Below the pieces are notes generated by a model, which had not been told where the DNA came from, ran no database searches, and was given only the letters and a program-made list of their open reading frames with translations. The position numbers were made by a program, and so were the translations under genes. Below, one piece after another: positions 34,937 to 43,526 of a stretch of DNA of 64,000 nucleotides; the stretch's first letter is position 1; every line of letters begins with the position of its first letter. The DNA comes from G963662905 sp963676415 (GTDB lineage: Bacteria > Bacteroidota > Bacteroidia > Bacteroidales > WRLA01): the NCBI GenBank assembly GCA_963676415.1, contig OY781097.1:1984001-2048000 (forward strand), in the 5' to 3' direction.

Positions 34937-35956
34937 TTATTTTTTTTCTTTTAGTGCAAGTTCCCAGTTCCAGGCCGAAAGCGTCATCTCATCAATGTTT
35001 TTTTCTGCTTTCCAGCCCAGTTCCTCATTGGCGAAAACCGTGTCGGCCCATACCTGTTCAACATCTCCCGGACGACGGCCAACAATGGTATAATTGAGCT
35101 TTTCTCCTGTGCTCCGCTCAAAGGATTTGATTACTTCCAACACGGAGAAGCCATTTCCTGTTCCCAGGTTAAAAATTTCAAGGCTTTTTTTGTTTTTGCC
35201 TTCAACCAGACGGTCAACAGCTACTACATGGGCTTTGGCCAGATCTACTACGTGTATATAATCGCGGATTGCCGTACCATCGGGTGTGTTGTAATCATCT
35301 CCAAAAACTTTAAGCTGCTCACGGATGCCTATAGCTGTTTGCGTAATGAAAGGCATCAGGTTGTTGGGCACGCCCAGCGGAAGTTCCCCAATTTTTGCCG
35401 ATTCGTGTGCGCCGATCGGGTTGAAGTAACGCAGCAGTATTCCGTTGATGTCCGTGACATTTTGGGTGTCAGTGATGATTTCTTCTGATATTTGCTTGGT
35501 ATTGCCATAAGGGGACATGGCTTTTTGCACCGGAGCGTCTTCTTTTACGGGTAGTTCTTCGGGCTGGCCATAAACAGTGCAAGAGGAAGAGAAAACAAAA
35601 TGTTTGATGCCGTTATCTTTCATCCCCTGGAGAATATTTACCAGTGAAAAAATATTGTTGTGGTAATATTTCAAAGGGTCTTCTACGGATTCCCCAACGG
35701 CTTTATAGGCTGCAAAATGGATAATGGCTTCAATATCGGAATGCCGTTTGAAAAAATCGGCTGTTTTATCGGTTTCGGCCAAGTCAAATTCTTCAAATTC
35801 CGGGCGTTTGCCGGTAATGCCTTCAATTTGATCAAGAACATTTGCGAATGAATTGGAGAGGTTATCCACGATAATAACATCATAACCTTTATTTTGTAGC
35901 TCAACAACGGTATGCGATCCGATGTAGCCCGTCCCGCCTGTTACTAATATTTTCAT
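34937..35956 (-). CDS. galE: UDP-glucose 4-epimerase
   Basis: It interconverts UDP-glucose and UDP-galactose (or the N-acetyl forms). The start is the ATG at 35956 (MKILVTGGTGYIGSHTVVEL); the frame continues 40 codons upstream but without family similarity and through a promoter-like site. The product is 339 aa, the family norm. Features are the NAD motif GGTGYIGSH, SSSCTVYG, the YGNTK Tyr/Lys pair and RYFNPIGAH. It may have its own promoter (TAATTTTG at 36030-36023) below a terminator hairpin that follows the dehydrogenase gene. Confidence 0.96.
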   Translation of the reverse strand: MKILVTGGTGYIGSHTVVELQNKGYDVIIVDNLSNSFANVLDQIEGITGKRPEFEEFDLAETDKTADFFKRHSDIEAIIHFAAYKAVGESVEDPLKYYHNNIFSLVNILQGMKDNGIKHFVFSSSCTVYGQPEELPVKEDAPVQKAMSPYGNTKQISEEIITDTQNVTDINGILLRYFNPIGAHESAKIGELPLGVPNNLMPFITQTAIGIREQLKVFGDDYNTPDGTAIRDYIHVVDLAKAHVVAVDRLVEGKNKKSLEIFNLGTGNGFSVLEVIKSFERSTGEKLNYTIVGRRPGDVEQVWADTVFANEELGWKAEKNIDEMTLSAWNWELALKEKK

Positions 35957-36022
35957 ATGCTTTCTGTGTTTAATAGGAGTTTGATTTAAAATAAACCAGC
36001 GCTCTAATCTGGCTCTTTTCTC

Positions 36023-36030
36023 CAAAATTA
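36023..36030 (-). promoter_or_regulatory. Candidate -7 box of galE
   Basis: TAATTTTG on the minus strand fits TAnnTTTG, 67 bp before the galE start. The -33 region is only T-rich. Confidence 0.4.
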
Positions 36031-36050
36031 AGGAATTAAACTGATATATG

Positions 36051-36117
36051 AAAAAAGGTACAGCATTTATTGGCACTGCGTAGAAATGATGCAGTTCAAT
36101 TAGCTGTACCTTTTTTT
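36051..36117 (-). terminator. Long-loop hairpin between wbpA and galE
   Basis: AAAAAAGGTACAGC (36051-36064) and GCTGTACCTTTTTT (36103-36116) pair perfectly over 14 bp around a 38-nt loop, with T runs on either strand. It may end part of the wbp transcript before galE. Confidence 0.6.
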
Positions 36118-36132
36118 AAAAAGTACTTAACC

Positions 36133-37428
36133 CTATAGGCTCCAGTATGTCAGGTCCTTGATCTTATCTTTGTAGATTCCTTTTATATCAACAAGGACCG
36201 CTTTATCATTAGTGATTGATTTGAAGAATTCTTCATCCAGCTCAATATATTTGTCATGGTTCACCGCAACGATTACAGCATCATAATCTTTGCCGACTTT
36301 ATCACTAAGCTCGAAATTATATTCTTTGAAATATTCTTTTTTATTGGCATAACAGTCAACGGCTTCTACATTCACACCATAGCTCACAAGCTCACTGATT
36401 ATGTCGGGAACTCGCGAATTGCGGATGTCGCTCACATTTTCCTTAAAAGTTATTCCCATAACAAGGGCCTTGGAATCGAGGATGTTTTTACCTGCGGCAA
36501 TCAGTTTTTTAACGGTTTGCTTAGCGGTATAAAAACCCATGGAATCGTTGATATAGCGTCCGGCAGTAATTACTTGCGAATGATAACGGAACTCACGTGC
36601 CTTGAAAACAAGATAATAAGGATCGACGCCAATACAATGGCCACCAACAAGTCCGGGATAGAATTTCAGGAAATTCCATTTGGTCCCTGCAGCTTCAAGC
36701 ACATCATAAGTGTTGATTCCCATGCGGTTAAAAATAAGGCTCAGCTCATTCATCAGTGCGATGTTCACATCACGCTGGGTGTTTTCAATGATTTTTGCTG
36801 CTTCAGCAACTTTCATATTTGGAGCACGGTGAACACCGGCTTTTACAACCAACTCGTATGTTTTGGCGATATTGTCCAAAGAATCGTCATCACAACCGGA
36901 AACAATTTTTTTGATAGTAGTGATTGTATTCACTTTATCACCGGGATTGATGCGTTCCGGTGAATATCCAACTTTAAAGTCTTCAGGGAATTTGAGTCCT
37001 GATTCGCGTTCCAGGATTGGGATGCAGTCTTCTTCGGTTGCTCCCGGATAAACGGTGGATTCATAAACAACGTAATCACCTTTTTTTAGCACTTTGCCTA
37101 CAGTTTCCGAAGCTTTGAGCAGTGGTGTCAGATCGGGCAGTTTATGGCTGTCAATAGGAGTTGGTACGGCAACAATGTGGAATTGCGCTTCTTTTAAATT
37201 TTCCAGCTTGCTGGTAAACTGGATGTCGCAACCGTCAAAAGCTTCTGCTTCCAGTTCTTCACTGGGGTCGATGCGGTTGCGCATCATCTCAACGCGGTCT
37301 TCTTTGATGTCGAATCCGATTACTTTAATTTTTTTTGCAAATTCAAGGGCTATGGGCAAACCAACATAACCAAGGCCAATAACAGATAATTTGGCTTTTT
37401 TGTCTAATAGGTCCTGATAGATACTCAT
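36133..37428 (-). CDS. wbpA: UDP-N-acetylglucosamine 6-dehydrogenase (WbpA type)
   Basis: The 431-aa enzyme oxidises a UDP-N-acetyl sugar to the uronic acid with NAD. It has the N-terminal Rossmann motif IGLGYVGLPIALEF, the IENTQRDVNIALMNEL region, the catalytic-Cys loop LVGGHCIGVDPYYL and the C-terminal MGITFKENVSDIRNS. The specific wbpA call rests on context: wbpB, wbpD and wbpE homologues lie directly upstream in the same operon. Together these make UDP-2,3-diacetamido-glucuronic acid. TviB/WbpO-type UDP-GalNAc oxidation is the alternative. Confidence 0.9.
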   Translation of the reverse strand: MSIYQDLLDKKAKLSVIGLGYVGLPIALEFAKKIKVIGFDIKEDRVEMMRNRIDPSEELEAEAFDGCDIQFTSKLENLKEAQFHIVAVPTPIDSHKLPDLTPLLKASETVGKVLKKGDYVVYESTVYPGATEEDCIPILERESGLKFPEDFKVGYSPERINPGDKVNTITTIKKIVSGCDDDSLDNIAKTYELVVKAGVHRAPNMKVAEAAKIIENTQRDVNIALMNELSLIFNRMGINTYDVLEAAGTKWNFLKFYPGLVGGHCIGVDPYYLVFKAREFRYHSQVITAGRYINDSMGFYTAKQTVKKLIAAGKNILDSKALVMGITFKENVSDIRNSRVPDIISELVSYGVNVEAVDCYANKKEYFKEYNFELSDKVGKDYDAVIVAVNHDKYIELDEEFFKSITNDKAVLVDIKGIYKDKIKDLTYWSL

Positions 37429-37453
37429 CGAAAAGTTTTTTATTAATTGTGTT

Positions 37454-38404
37454 TTATTTTTTCAGGAATGGATGATAGTCGCCTCGGCGTCCGATGGTTT
37501 TTGAATTGCGGATGCGGAAAACGGTTTCGATCGATGGACGTGCGTCTTCCAAACGGAAGCCGCCTCCTTCCAGAATACTTTTATAGGTTTCGGTGTGCAG
37601 GTCTGTAAAGCCTTTGCTGAACTCAATCTCCTTTCCTTCAACGGTTATGGAACGGAAAGTCCGTTGGCCTGCGTCTCTGATTTCTTTTGGGATGTCTGTG
37701 CTGTCGAGGCTCAGCATCCAGCGTACGCGGGCTTTTTCAAGTTGCAAAAATCCCGCTGCTTTATCTTCTTCGGCAAGATGAACAATATTCTCTTTCACTT
37801 CGCCAAAAATCCAGCTGAGCATATCAAAGAAATGCACACCGATATTCGTTGCGACACCGCCCGATTTGCTCGAATCGCCTTTCCACGACATATGGTACCA
37901 ATGACCTCTGGAGGTGATGTAGGTCAGGTCAATGTCGTACATTTTATCAGCAGGGGCATTCTCAACTTCTTTTTTCAGATCTATAATTGCCTGATGATAA
38001 CGTAGTTGAAGAATGTTGTAGATGTTCTTGCCGGTTTCGCGTTCAATCTCCTGCAAGGCATCAACATTCCATGGGTTGAGTACAATGGGTTTTTCACAAA
38101 TGGCGTGGCATTCGTTGCGTAAAGCCAGGCGGATATGCGCATCATGCAAATAGTTTGGGGAACAAATGCTCACATAGTCAATTTTGCCGCCATTGCGCCT
38201 CAGTTTGTCTAAGTGGCGGTCGAAGCGCTCGGATTCCAGGAAGAAATCTGCTTCGGGGAAATAACTGTCGATAATGCCCACACTGTCGAACGGATCAAGC
38301 GCGGCAACGAGTTCGTTTCCGGTTTCTTTTATTGCCTTCATATGGCGCGGGGCAATATAACCCGCCGCACCAATAAGGGCAAATCGTTTTGTTGAATTGC
38401 TCAT
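37454..38404 (-). CDS. wbpB: UDP-GlcNAcA 3-dehydrogenase (WbpB type)
   Basis: The 316-aa Gfo/Idh/MocA-fold oxidoreductase has the nucleotide-binding ALIGAAGYIAPRHMKAI, CSPNYLHDAHI, and the catalytic ICEKPIVLNP lysine motif. GGVATNIGVHFFDML is the conserved C-terminal metal-free helix. The length and the GAAGYIAPRH start are those of WbpB, which oxidises carbon 3 of UDP-GlcNAc uronic acid for later transamination by WbpE. It lies 25 bp upstream of wbpA and about 24 bp after wbpD. Confidence 0.92.
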   Translation of the reverse strand: MSNSTKRFALIGAAGYIAPRHMKAIKETGNELVAALDPFDSVGIIDSYFPEADFFLESERFDRHLDKLRRNGGKIDYVSICSPNYLHDAHIRLALRNECHAICEKPIVLNPWNVDALQEIERETGKNIYNILQLRYHQAIIDLKKEVENAPADKMYDIDLTYITSRGHWYHMSWKGDSSKSGGVATNIGVHFFDMLSWIFGEVKENIVHLAEEDKAAGFLQLEKARVRWMLSLDSTDIPKEIRDAGQRTFRSITVEGKEIEFSKGFTDLHTETYKSILEGGGFRLEDARPSIETVFRIRNSKTIGRRGDYHPFLKK

Positions 38405-38427
38405 ACTACTTTTGTCGTCTCAATTAT

Positions 38428-39009
38428 TTATCCTTCAATTTTGGTCACGATGCCATCCTTCAGCTGGTATGTTTCCTTGCTTTCGGGGCATTGTGCCAAT
38501 CCTTCATCATCAAAATCAAGTCTGTGGCCGTACTCGCTCATCCAGCCAATCTGCTTTGCAGGGTTTCCCACAACTAGTGCGTAATTGGGTATTTCTTTGG
38601 TCACTACCGCTCCGGCGCCGATAAAGGCAAACTTTCCGATATCATGGCCGCAAACAATGGTCGCATTGGCCCCAATGCTGGCGCCTTCTTTCACTAGAGT
38701 TCCGGAGTACTGACCCCGGCGGTTTACATTGCTTCGTGGATTGACCACATTGGTGAATACCATTGAGGGGCCCAGAAAAACATCGTCTTCACAAATAACA
38801 CCGGTATAAATCGAAACGTTGTTTTGTACTTTTACATTATCGCCCAATACTACATCAGGCGAAACCACTACGTTTTGTCCGATATTGCATTTTTTGCCTA
38901 AGGTGCAATTTGACATGATATGGCTGAAGTGCCATATTTTACTTCCTTCGCCAATTTGGCAACCTTCATCAATTACTGCTGTTTCATGTGCGAAATACTG
39001 TTTTTCCAT
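38428..39009 (-). CDS. wbpD: UDP-3-amino-sugar N-acetyltransferase (WbpD type)
   Basis: The 193-aa protein is a left-handed beta-helix acyltransferase with hexapeptide repeats (for example IGEGSKIWHFSHI, IGQNVVVSPDVVLGDN, VKEGASIGANATIVCG). WbpD acetylates the 3-amino group with acetyl-CoA. The NPRS/NRRGQY loop and the IWHFSHI stretch with the catalytic His are typical. Its stop and the wbpE start lie on the same strand with a 3-bp gap, so the genes are probably coupled. Confidence 0.92.
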   Translation of the reverse strand: MEKQYFAHETAVIDEGCQIGEGSKIWHFSHIMSNCTLGKKCNIGQNVVVSPDVVLGDNVKVQNNVSIYTGVICEDDVFLGPSMVFTNVVNPRSNVNRRGQYSGTLVKEGASIGANATIVCGHDIGKFAFIGAGAVVTKEIPNYALVVGNPAKQIGWMSEYGHRLDFDDEGLAQCPESKETYQLKDGIVTKIEG

Positions 39010-39012
39010 TTT

Positions 39013-40143
39013 TTACCGGTTTACAAATTCCAAAACAGAATTGGTGATATAATGGAGCTGTTCTTCATCCAGTTCGGTGTGCATTGGTAGGCTGATTACG
39101 CGTTCTGAAAGCATTTCGGTTACCGGGAAATCGCCTTTTTTATAGCGTGGATCCTGATAGGCTTTCTGCATATGTAATGGCACAGGATAATAAATCGCAT
39201 TGGGAATGTCTTTGCTCAACAGGTATTTGTGCAGTTCGTCGCGGTCAATATCTTTGGTTACCAAAGTGTATTGATGGAATACATGCGTGGTAAAACCTGA
39301 AGTAACGGGCGTTTGCAGTTTTGGGCTTGCAGCAAAAGCGTCATTGTAGAATTTTGCTGCTTTTTGACGTGCTGCGGCATAATCATTGAGGTGTGGAAGT
39401 TTTACTTTCAGAACGGCAGCCTGAAAAGTATCCAAACGGCTATTTATACCTACATAATCATGATAGTAACGTTCTGCCATTCCGTGGTTAACCATTACGC
39501 GCAGCATTTCGGCCAGTTCATCACTGTTGGTGAAAATTGCGCCACCGTCTCCATAAGCGCCCAGGTTTTTGGATGGGAAAAACGATGTACAACCAATATC
39601 ACCGATGGTTCCGGCTTTCTTGGTGCTGCCATCTTTAAAAGTGTAATCGGCACCAATAGCCTGAGCATTATCTTCAATTACATAAAGTTTGTGCTCTTTG
39701 GCAATTTCCAGAATTGCTTCCATATTGGCGCACTGACCAAAAAGGTGTACAGGAACAATGGCCTTTGTTTTTGGCGTAATGGCTTTTTTTATGGATTCAG
39801 GATCGATATTGAAAGTATCGGGCTCAACATCAACCAAAACGGGAGTAAGTCCCAGCAGTGCGATTACCTCGGCAGTGGCAATAAAAGTGAAAGAAGTTGT
39901 GATTACTTCGTCACCGGGTTTCAGGTTTAAAGCCATCATGGCTGCCTGAAGAGCATCTGTGCCGTTTCCGCAGGGAATTACATGCTTAACGCTAAGGTAT
40001 TTTTCCAAACCTGCCTGAAATTCCTTTACTGCTGCGCCGTTTATATATTGCGTTGTATCAAGTACTTTCTGGATTTCTGTATTGACTTCTTCTTTGATCT
40101 TTAAGTATTGCGAGTGGAGATCAACCATTCTTACTGGCTTCAT
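39013..40143 (-). CDS. wbpE: PLP-dependent sugar aminotransferase (WbpE type)
   Basis: The 376-aa DegT/DnrJ/EryC1/StrS enzyme adds an amino group at carbon 3 of the UDP-3-keto uronic acid. The PLP lysine is Lys192 in FFPSKNLGAYGDGGAIF; GNGTDALQ and EDNAQAIGA supply cofactor contacts. It is the first gene of the operon wbpE-wbpD-wbpB-wbpA-galE-rfbB-cpsB-like, with a good promoter 33 bp upstream. The final 2-epimerase (WbpI) needed for the ManNAc3NAcA form is not in the window. Confidence 0.93.
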   Translation of the reverse strand: MKPVRMVDLHSQYLKIKEEVNTEIQKVLDTTQYINGAAVKEFQAGLEKYLSVKHVIPCGNGTDALQAAMMALNLKPGDEVITTSFTFIATAEVIALLGLTPVLVDVEPDTFNIDPESIKKAITPKTKAIVPVHLFGQCANMEAILEIAKEHKLYVIEDNAQAIGADYTFKDGSTKKAGTIGDIGCTSFFPSKNLGAYGDGGAIFTNSDELAEMLRVMVNHGMAERYYHDYVGINSRLDTFQAAVLKVKLPHLNDYAAARQKAAKFYNDAFAASPKLQTPVTSGFTTHVFHQYTLVTKDIDRDELHKYLLSKDIPNAIYYPVPLHMQKAYQDPRYKKGDFPVTEMLSERVISLPMHTELDEEQLHYITNSVLEFVNR

Positions 40144-40175
40144 ATTTTTCTGTTTTAGGGTTTTAACAAATGCTG

Positions 40176-40206
40176 CAAATATAGGATAATTAGGTTAAGC
40201 CGCAAG
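40176..40206 (-). promoter_or_regulatory. Promoter of the wbp surface-sugar operon
   Basis: On the minus strand CTTG (near 40206-40203) and TATATTTG (40183-40176) are 19 bp apart, close to the TTTG-N19-TAnnTTTG consensus. It lies just upstream of wbpE. Confidence 0.6.
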
Positions 40207-40313
40207 GCATACCATTATAAAGAATTTGTGATTTTCCGCTAAAAGCTTGCAGTTGAAATATCAAATTTGCAATGGCGCTACCGAAAATTGTGATGGTCTT
40301 ATACTCATTTGGC

Positions 40314-40321
40314 TATCTTTG
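40314..40321 (+). promoter_or_regulatory. Candidate -7 box for the outer-membrane protein/waaA genes
   Basis: TATCTTTG is an exact TAnnTTTG match 33 bp before the start codon. The best TTG upstream (40288-40290) has a spacing of 23 bp, longer than usual. Confidence 0.5.
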
Positions 40322-40353
40322 CGTTTTATTTCAAATAAAGAATTATTTGTCTT

Positions 40354-41121
40354 ATGATTAAACCCCATTACTCAGTTCTTCTTATCGGGCTTTTACTTGT
40401 ATTTTCTACAATTACAAAAGCCCAGCGTTCGGTATCCGATTCATCAATTTTTATGAGCCTGGCGCATTTTAGTTATACAGCTCAGTTTCCTGCCGGAGAT
40501 ATGGCCGATCGTTTCGGCATGAACAGTGCCATAGGTGGGGGTGTTTTATTTAAAACCTCTTCAAATTGGATTTTTGGCCTGGATGCCAACTACCTTTTTG
40601 GTTCAGATGTGAAAAATAAGGATCAAATTTTAAAAAATATTGAGACTTCCTATGGTTTTATCATCGATGATAGTGGTTTGCCGGCAGAAGTACATTTGCG
40701 TGAACGCGGTTTTACTGTTTTTGGTAGGGTCGGGAAATTATTTCCGGTGCTTACACCAAATCCCAATTCCGGTATTTTTCTCATCGGAGGATTGGGCTAT
40801 ATACAGCATAAAATCTATATCGAAAGCTTAGATGATATGGCTTCGCAGGTGCGCGGGGATTATGCAAAAGGCTATGATAAATTATGTGGCGGCCCGGCTG
40901 TTAGCGAGTTTGTTGGTTATCTGTATATGAGCAACAACAGACTGATCAATTTTTATGCGGGTTTTGAATTCACCCAAGCCTGGACTTCATCTTTACGGGA
41001 GTACAATTTTACCGAAATGAAGTATGAAAATGAAAATCGATTTGATATGCTCAACGGGATTAAAGTGGGTTGGGTAATATCAATTTATAAGCGGGAAGCG
41101 CGATCTTATTATTACGATTAA
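40354..41121 (+). CDS. Secreted beta-barrel-like outer-membrane protein, unknown function
   Basis: The 255-aa protein has a signal peptide (hydrophobic LLIGLLLVFSTI, cleavage after TKA before Q). The mature chain is rich in alternating strands with aromatic ends (FSYTAQFPAGDMADRF, IFGLDANYLFGSD, GFTVFGRVGKLF, FYAGFEFTQAW), as in eight-stranded outer-membrane barrels. No enzyme motif is seen. It lies 5 bp before waaA, so it is cotranscribed with a lipid A-core gene; a role in the envelope is inferred. Confidence 0.8.
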   Translation: MIKPHYSVLLIGLLLVFSTITKAQRSVSDSSIFMSLAHFSYTAQFPAGDMADRFGMNSAIGGGVLFKTSSNWIFGLDANYLFGSDVKNKDQILKNIETSYGFIIDDSGLPAEVHLRERGFTVFGRVGKLFPVLTPNPNSGIFLIGGLGYIQHKIYIESLDDMASQVRGDYAKGYDKLCGGPAVSEFVGYLYMSNNRLINFYAGFEFTQAWTSSLREYNFTEMKYENENRFDMLNGIKVGWVISIYKREARSYYYD

Positions 41122-41126
41122 GGTTT

Positions 41127-42377
41127 ATGGATTTTATATATTCCTTCTCCGTTTATTCCTATAGTTTGCTCCTGAAATTAGCGGCTCCTTTTCATCCCAA
41201 GGCACGGTTTTGGGTAAATGGCCGCAAGGGTGTTTTGCAACGAATGAAAAATGAGATCAAAACAGATAAACCGCTGATTTGGTTTCATTTTGCTTCCTTG
41301 GGGGAATTTGAGCAGGGACGTCCGGTGATGGAAAAGCTAAAATGGCTCCATCCTGAAAAGCAACTTCTGGTCACTTTCTTTTCACCATCAGGTTACGAAA
41401 TCCGGAAAAATTATGATCTGGCAGATTATGTGTATTACCTCCCGGTGGATACCCCGAAAAACGCAAGGATTTTCCTGGATATTTGTCAGCCTGAATTGGT
41501 GGTTTTTGTAAAATATGAATTTTGGTTTCACTATATGCAGCAATGCAGCAAAAGAAAAATCCCTCTGATTTTTATTTCTGCAGCATTCCGGAAAGATCAG
41601 TATTTTTTTAAGAGCTGGGGCAGATGGTTCCGCCGGCAACTTCGATTGGCCGATCACTATTTCGTGCAAAAACAGTCGTCGCTCCAATTGCTTTCTTCGA
41701 TTGAAATCCATCAGGCAAGCCTGAGCGGAGATACCCGTTTCGACCGGGTGTCGGAAATATGCAGCGAAGCGAGACCTGTAGGAGGTATTGAATTATTTGC
41801 CCGGGGAAAACCCTTGATGATGGCCGGAAGCTGCTGGCCACCGGAAGAAGAAATCCTTGCAGAATGGTTCACGAAAAACCAAAATCATTATAAATTAGTG
41901 CTGGTGCCGCACGATATATCCAACGGACGCATTACTGAAATTGAAAAAAGGTTTTCCGCTTTTAAATGTCTGCGCTTTTCTGTTTTTGAAGATACACTTG
42001 CAGCCCGGGCTGATGTTCTTATTATTGATAGTATCGGTATGCTCAACCGCCTTTACCAGCATGCACGTTATGCCATAGTTGGCGGAGGCTTCGGAAGCGG
42101 GCTGCACAATATCCTCGAAGCAGCTACCTTCGGGATTCCGGTTTTTTACGGTCCAAAAACAGATAAATTTCCCGAAGCCGAGGAGATGAAAAATTCGGGC
42201 GGTGGGTTTACAATTAGCACTGCTAATGACCTGATGTCCATAACACAAATAATGGATGCGGACGAATTAACTTACAATCAGGCTGCATCCGCATCAAAAC
42301 AATTTATTGAGTCGGGAAGGGGCGCTACCCAAAAAATCATCGATTATATCGAAAAGTCGGGATTAGCTGAAGCTTAG
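41127..42377 (+). CDS. waaA: 3-deoxy-D-manno-octulosonic acid (Kdo) transferase
   Basis: This membrane-associated GT30 glycosyltransferase adds Kdo to the lipid A precursor. The 416-aa product has WFHFASLGEFEQGRPV (the conserved catalytic-Glu loop), LLVTFFSPSGYE, FVKYEFWFHY, LSGDTRFDRV, GSCWPPEE and GGGFGSGLHNILEAA with the donor-binding Glu. Its last 15 bp overlap the end of the ABC permease gene on the other strand. Confidence 0.95.
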   Translation: MDFIYSFSVYSYSLLLKLAAPFHPKARFWVNGRKGVLQRMKNEIKTDKPLIWFHFASLGEFEQGRPVMEKLKWLHPEKQLLVTFFSPSGYEIRKNYDLADYVYYLPVDTPKNARIFLDICQPELVVFVKYEFWFHYMQQCSKRKIPLIFISAAFRKDQYFFKSWGRWFRRQLRLADHYFVQKQSSLQLLSSIEIHQASLSGDTRFDRVSEICSEARPVGGIELFARGKPLMMAGSCWPPEEEILAEWFTKNQNHYKLVLVPHDISNGRITEIEKRFSAFKCLRFSVFEDTLAARADVLIIDSIGMLNRLYQHARYAIVGGGFGSGLHNILEAATFGIPVFYGPKTDKFPEAEEMKNSGGGFTISTANDLMSITQIMDADELTYNQAASASKQFIESGRGATQKIIDYIEKSGLAEA

Positions 42378-43526
42378 TTGCTTTTTCGATAAATAGCTTA
42401 GCCGCCAGTGTGCTGCAATCATGGAAACGACCAGCAGGATCATCATATGCACTAAATAGTGGTTAAGCAAATGTGCCGGGCAGTTTTCCTGTGTAATTTC
42501 CAAAAATGCATTGTAATATGGCGTAGCCGGAATGCTGTTGCCAATCCACTGTAAAATAACCGGCATTTCATTGATGGGCCAGGAATAACCGGAAACCAGG
42601 AAGACCGGATAGCTGGTGAATGCGTAAAGCTCCATCAATCCCACCGGACTTTTAAAAAAAGTACTGAAAAAGACCGTATAATAAAAAACCGAGAGGATAA
42701 AAACGAAGGTTAGGATTCCGAGGTAAAGGTATTGGTTTCCCAAAGGGACATTAAAAACGTGAAAAACAACCACAAAGAAAAAGAAGCTCATTGCGAGATA
42801 ATGGAGGATATAGTACGCTCCTTTGGCGTGTATTGCCTTAAAAACATTGCCGTGTGCCTTGCCAATCCATTTGTCGATTGATTTGTTCTTTCGTTCCTCG
42901 GCAATGCTTTCGCCCAAACCAATAAGCAGGGTTTGCTGGAGGATCAGAAGAAAAAGGCCGGGCAGCAGGAAATCGCCATAATTATTGTTCACATTATAAA
43001 CATTGCGGATTTCGGGGAGGATAGGCGCGGCGTGTTCCAAAGCATATTTGTAGGTCATGCCACTGGCCTGGAAATATTTGATGCGGATGCCGGCGCCCAT
43101 GCTAAGAAATACGCTGGTCAGCCCTTTGTTTATATCGTTTGATGGTAGGAAACGCGAGGTGTTCAGGAAAATGCGCACATCGGCACCTTTGGCTTTTTTT
43201 AAATCGGCTTCAAATCCTTTCGGGATGACCATAAAGCCTTGAACATCCATTTTATAGAGCTTATCTACTGCTGATCCGTAATCGTTAAGTTTGTATTTAA
43301 GGTTGATTTTTTGTGTGCTGTTCAGAAAACGGCAAACCTGACGGCTGGTGGCTGTTTGATCCATATCCACCACGGCAAAATCGTTATTTTCCACATCTTT
43401 GAACATATAAATGGATCCCAGAAAAAAAGAATAGAGCAGGGGCGCGCCGATAATCGTAAGCAGGATGCTCAGGTCGCCCGAGATAAATTTTATTTCCCTG
43501 TGGAATATGTTCAGGAATGACTTCAT
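42363..43526 (-). CDS. ABC-2 type transporter permease
   Basis: The 387-aa membrane protein has one N-terminal membrane segment (LLTIIGAPLLYSFFLGSIYM), a large extracytoplasmic domain (about residues 45-180) and five C-terminal membrane segments (from FLLPGLFLLILQQTLLIGLG). That is the YhiH/YbhR-like half-transporter layout. It follows the paralogous permease gene with a 4-bp overlap and works with HlyD and TolC homologues of the same operon. There is no nucleotide-binding domain in the chain. Confidence 0.92.
   Translation of the reverse strand: MKSFLNIFHREIKFISGDLSILLTIIGAPLLYSFFLGSIYMFKDVENNDFAVVDMDQTATSRQVCRFLNSTQKINLKYKLNDYGSAVDKLYKMDVQGFMVIPKGFEADLKKAKGADVRIFLNTSRFLPSNDINKGLTSVFLSMGAGIRIKYFQASGMTYKYALEHAAPILPEIRNVYNVNNNYGDFLLPGLFLLILQQTLLIGLGESIAEERKNKSIDKWIGKAHGNVFKAIHAKGAYYILHYLAMSFFFFVVVFHVFNVPLGNQYLYLGILTFVFILSVFYYTVFFSTFFKSPVGLMELYAFTSYPVFLVSGYSWPINEMPVILQWIGNSIPATPYYNAFLEITQENCPAHLLNHYLVHMMILLVVSMIAAHWRLSYLSKKQLSFS

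Noticed and set aside
39313..39930. Open frame of 205 codons on the plus strand opposite wbpE
   Set aside because: Antisense to a well supported aminotransferase gene and without recognisable protein features.
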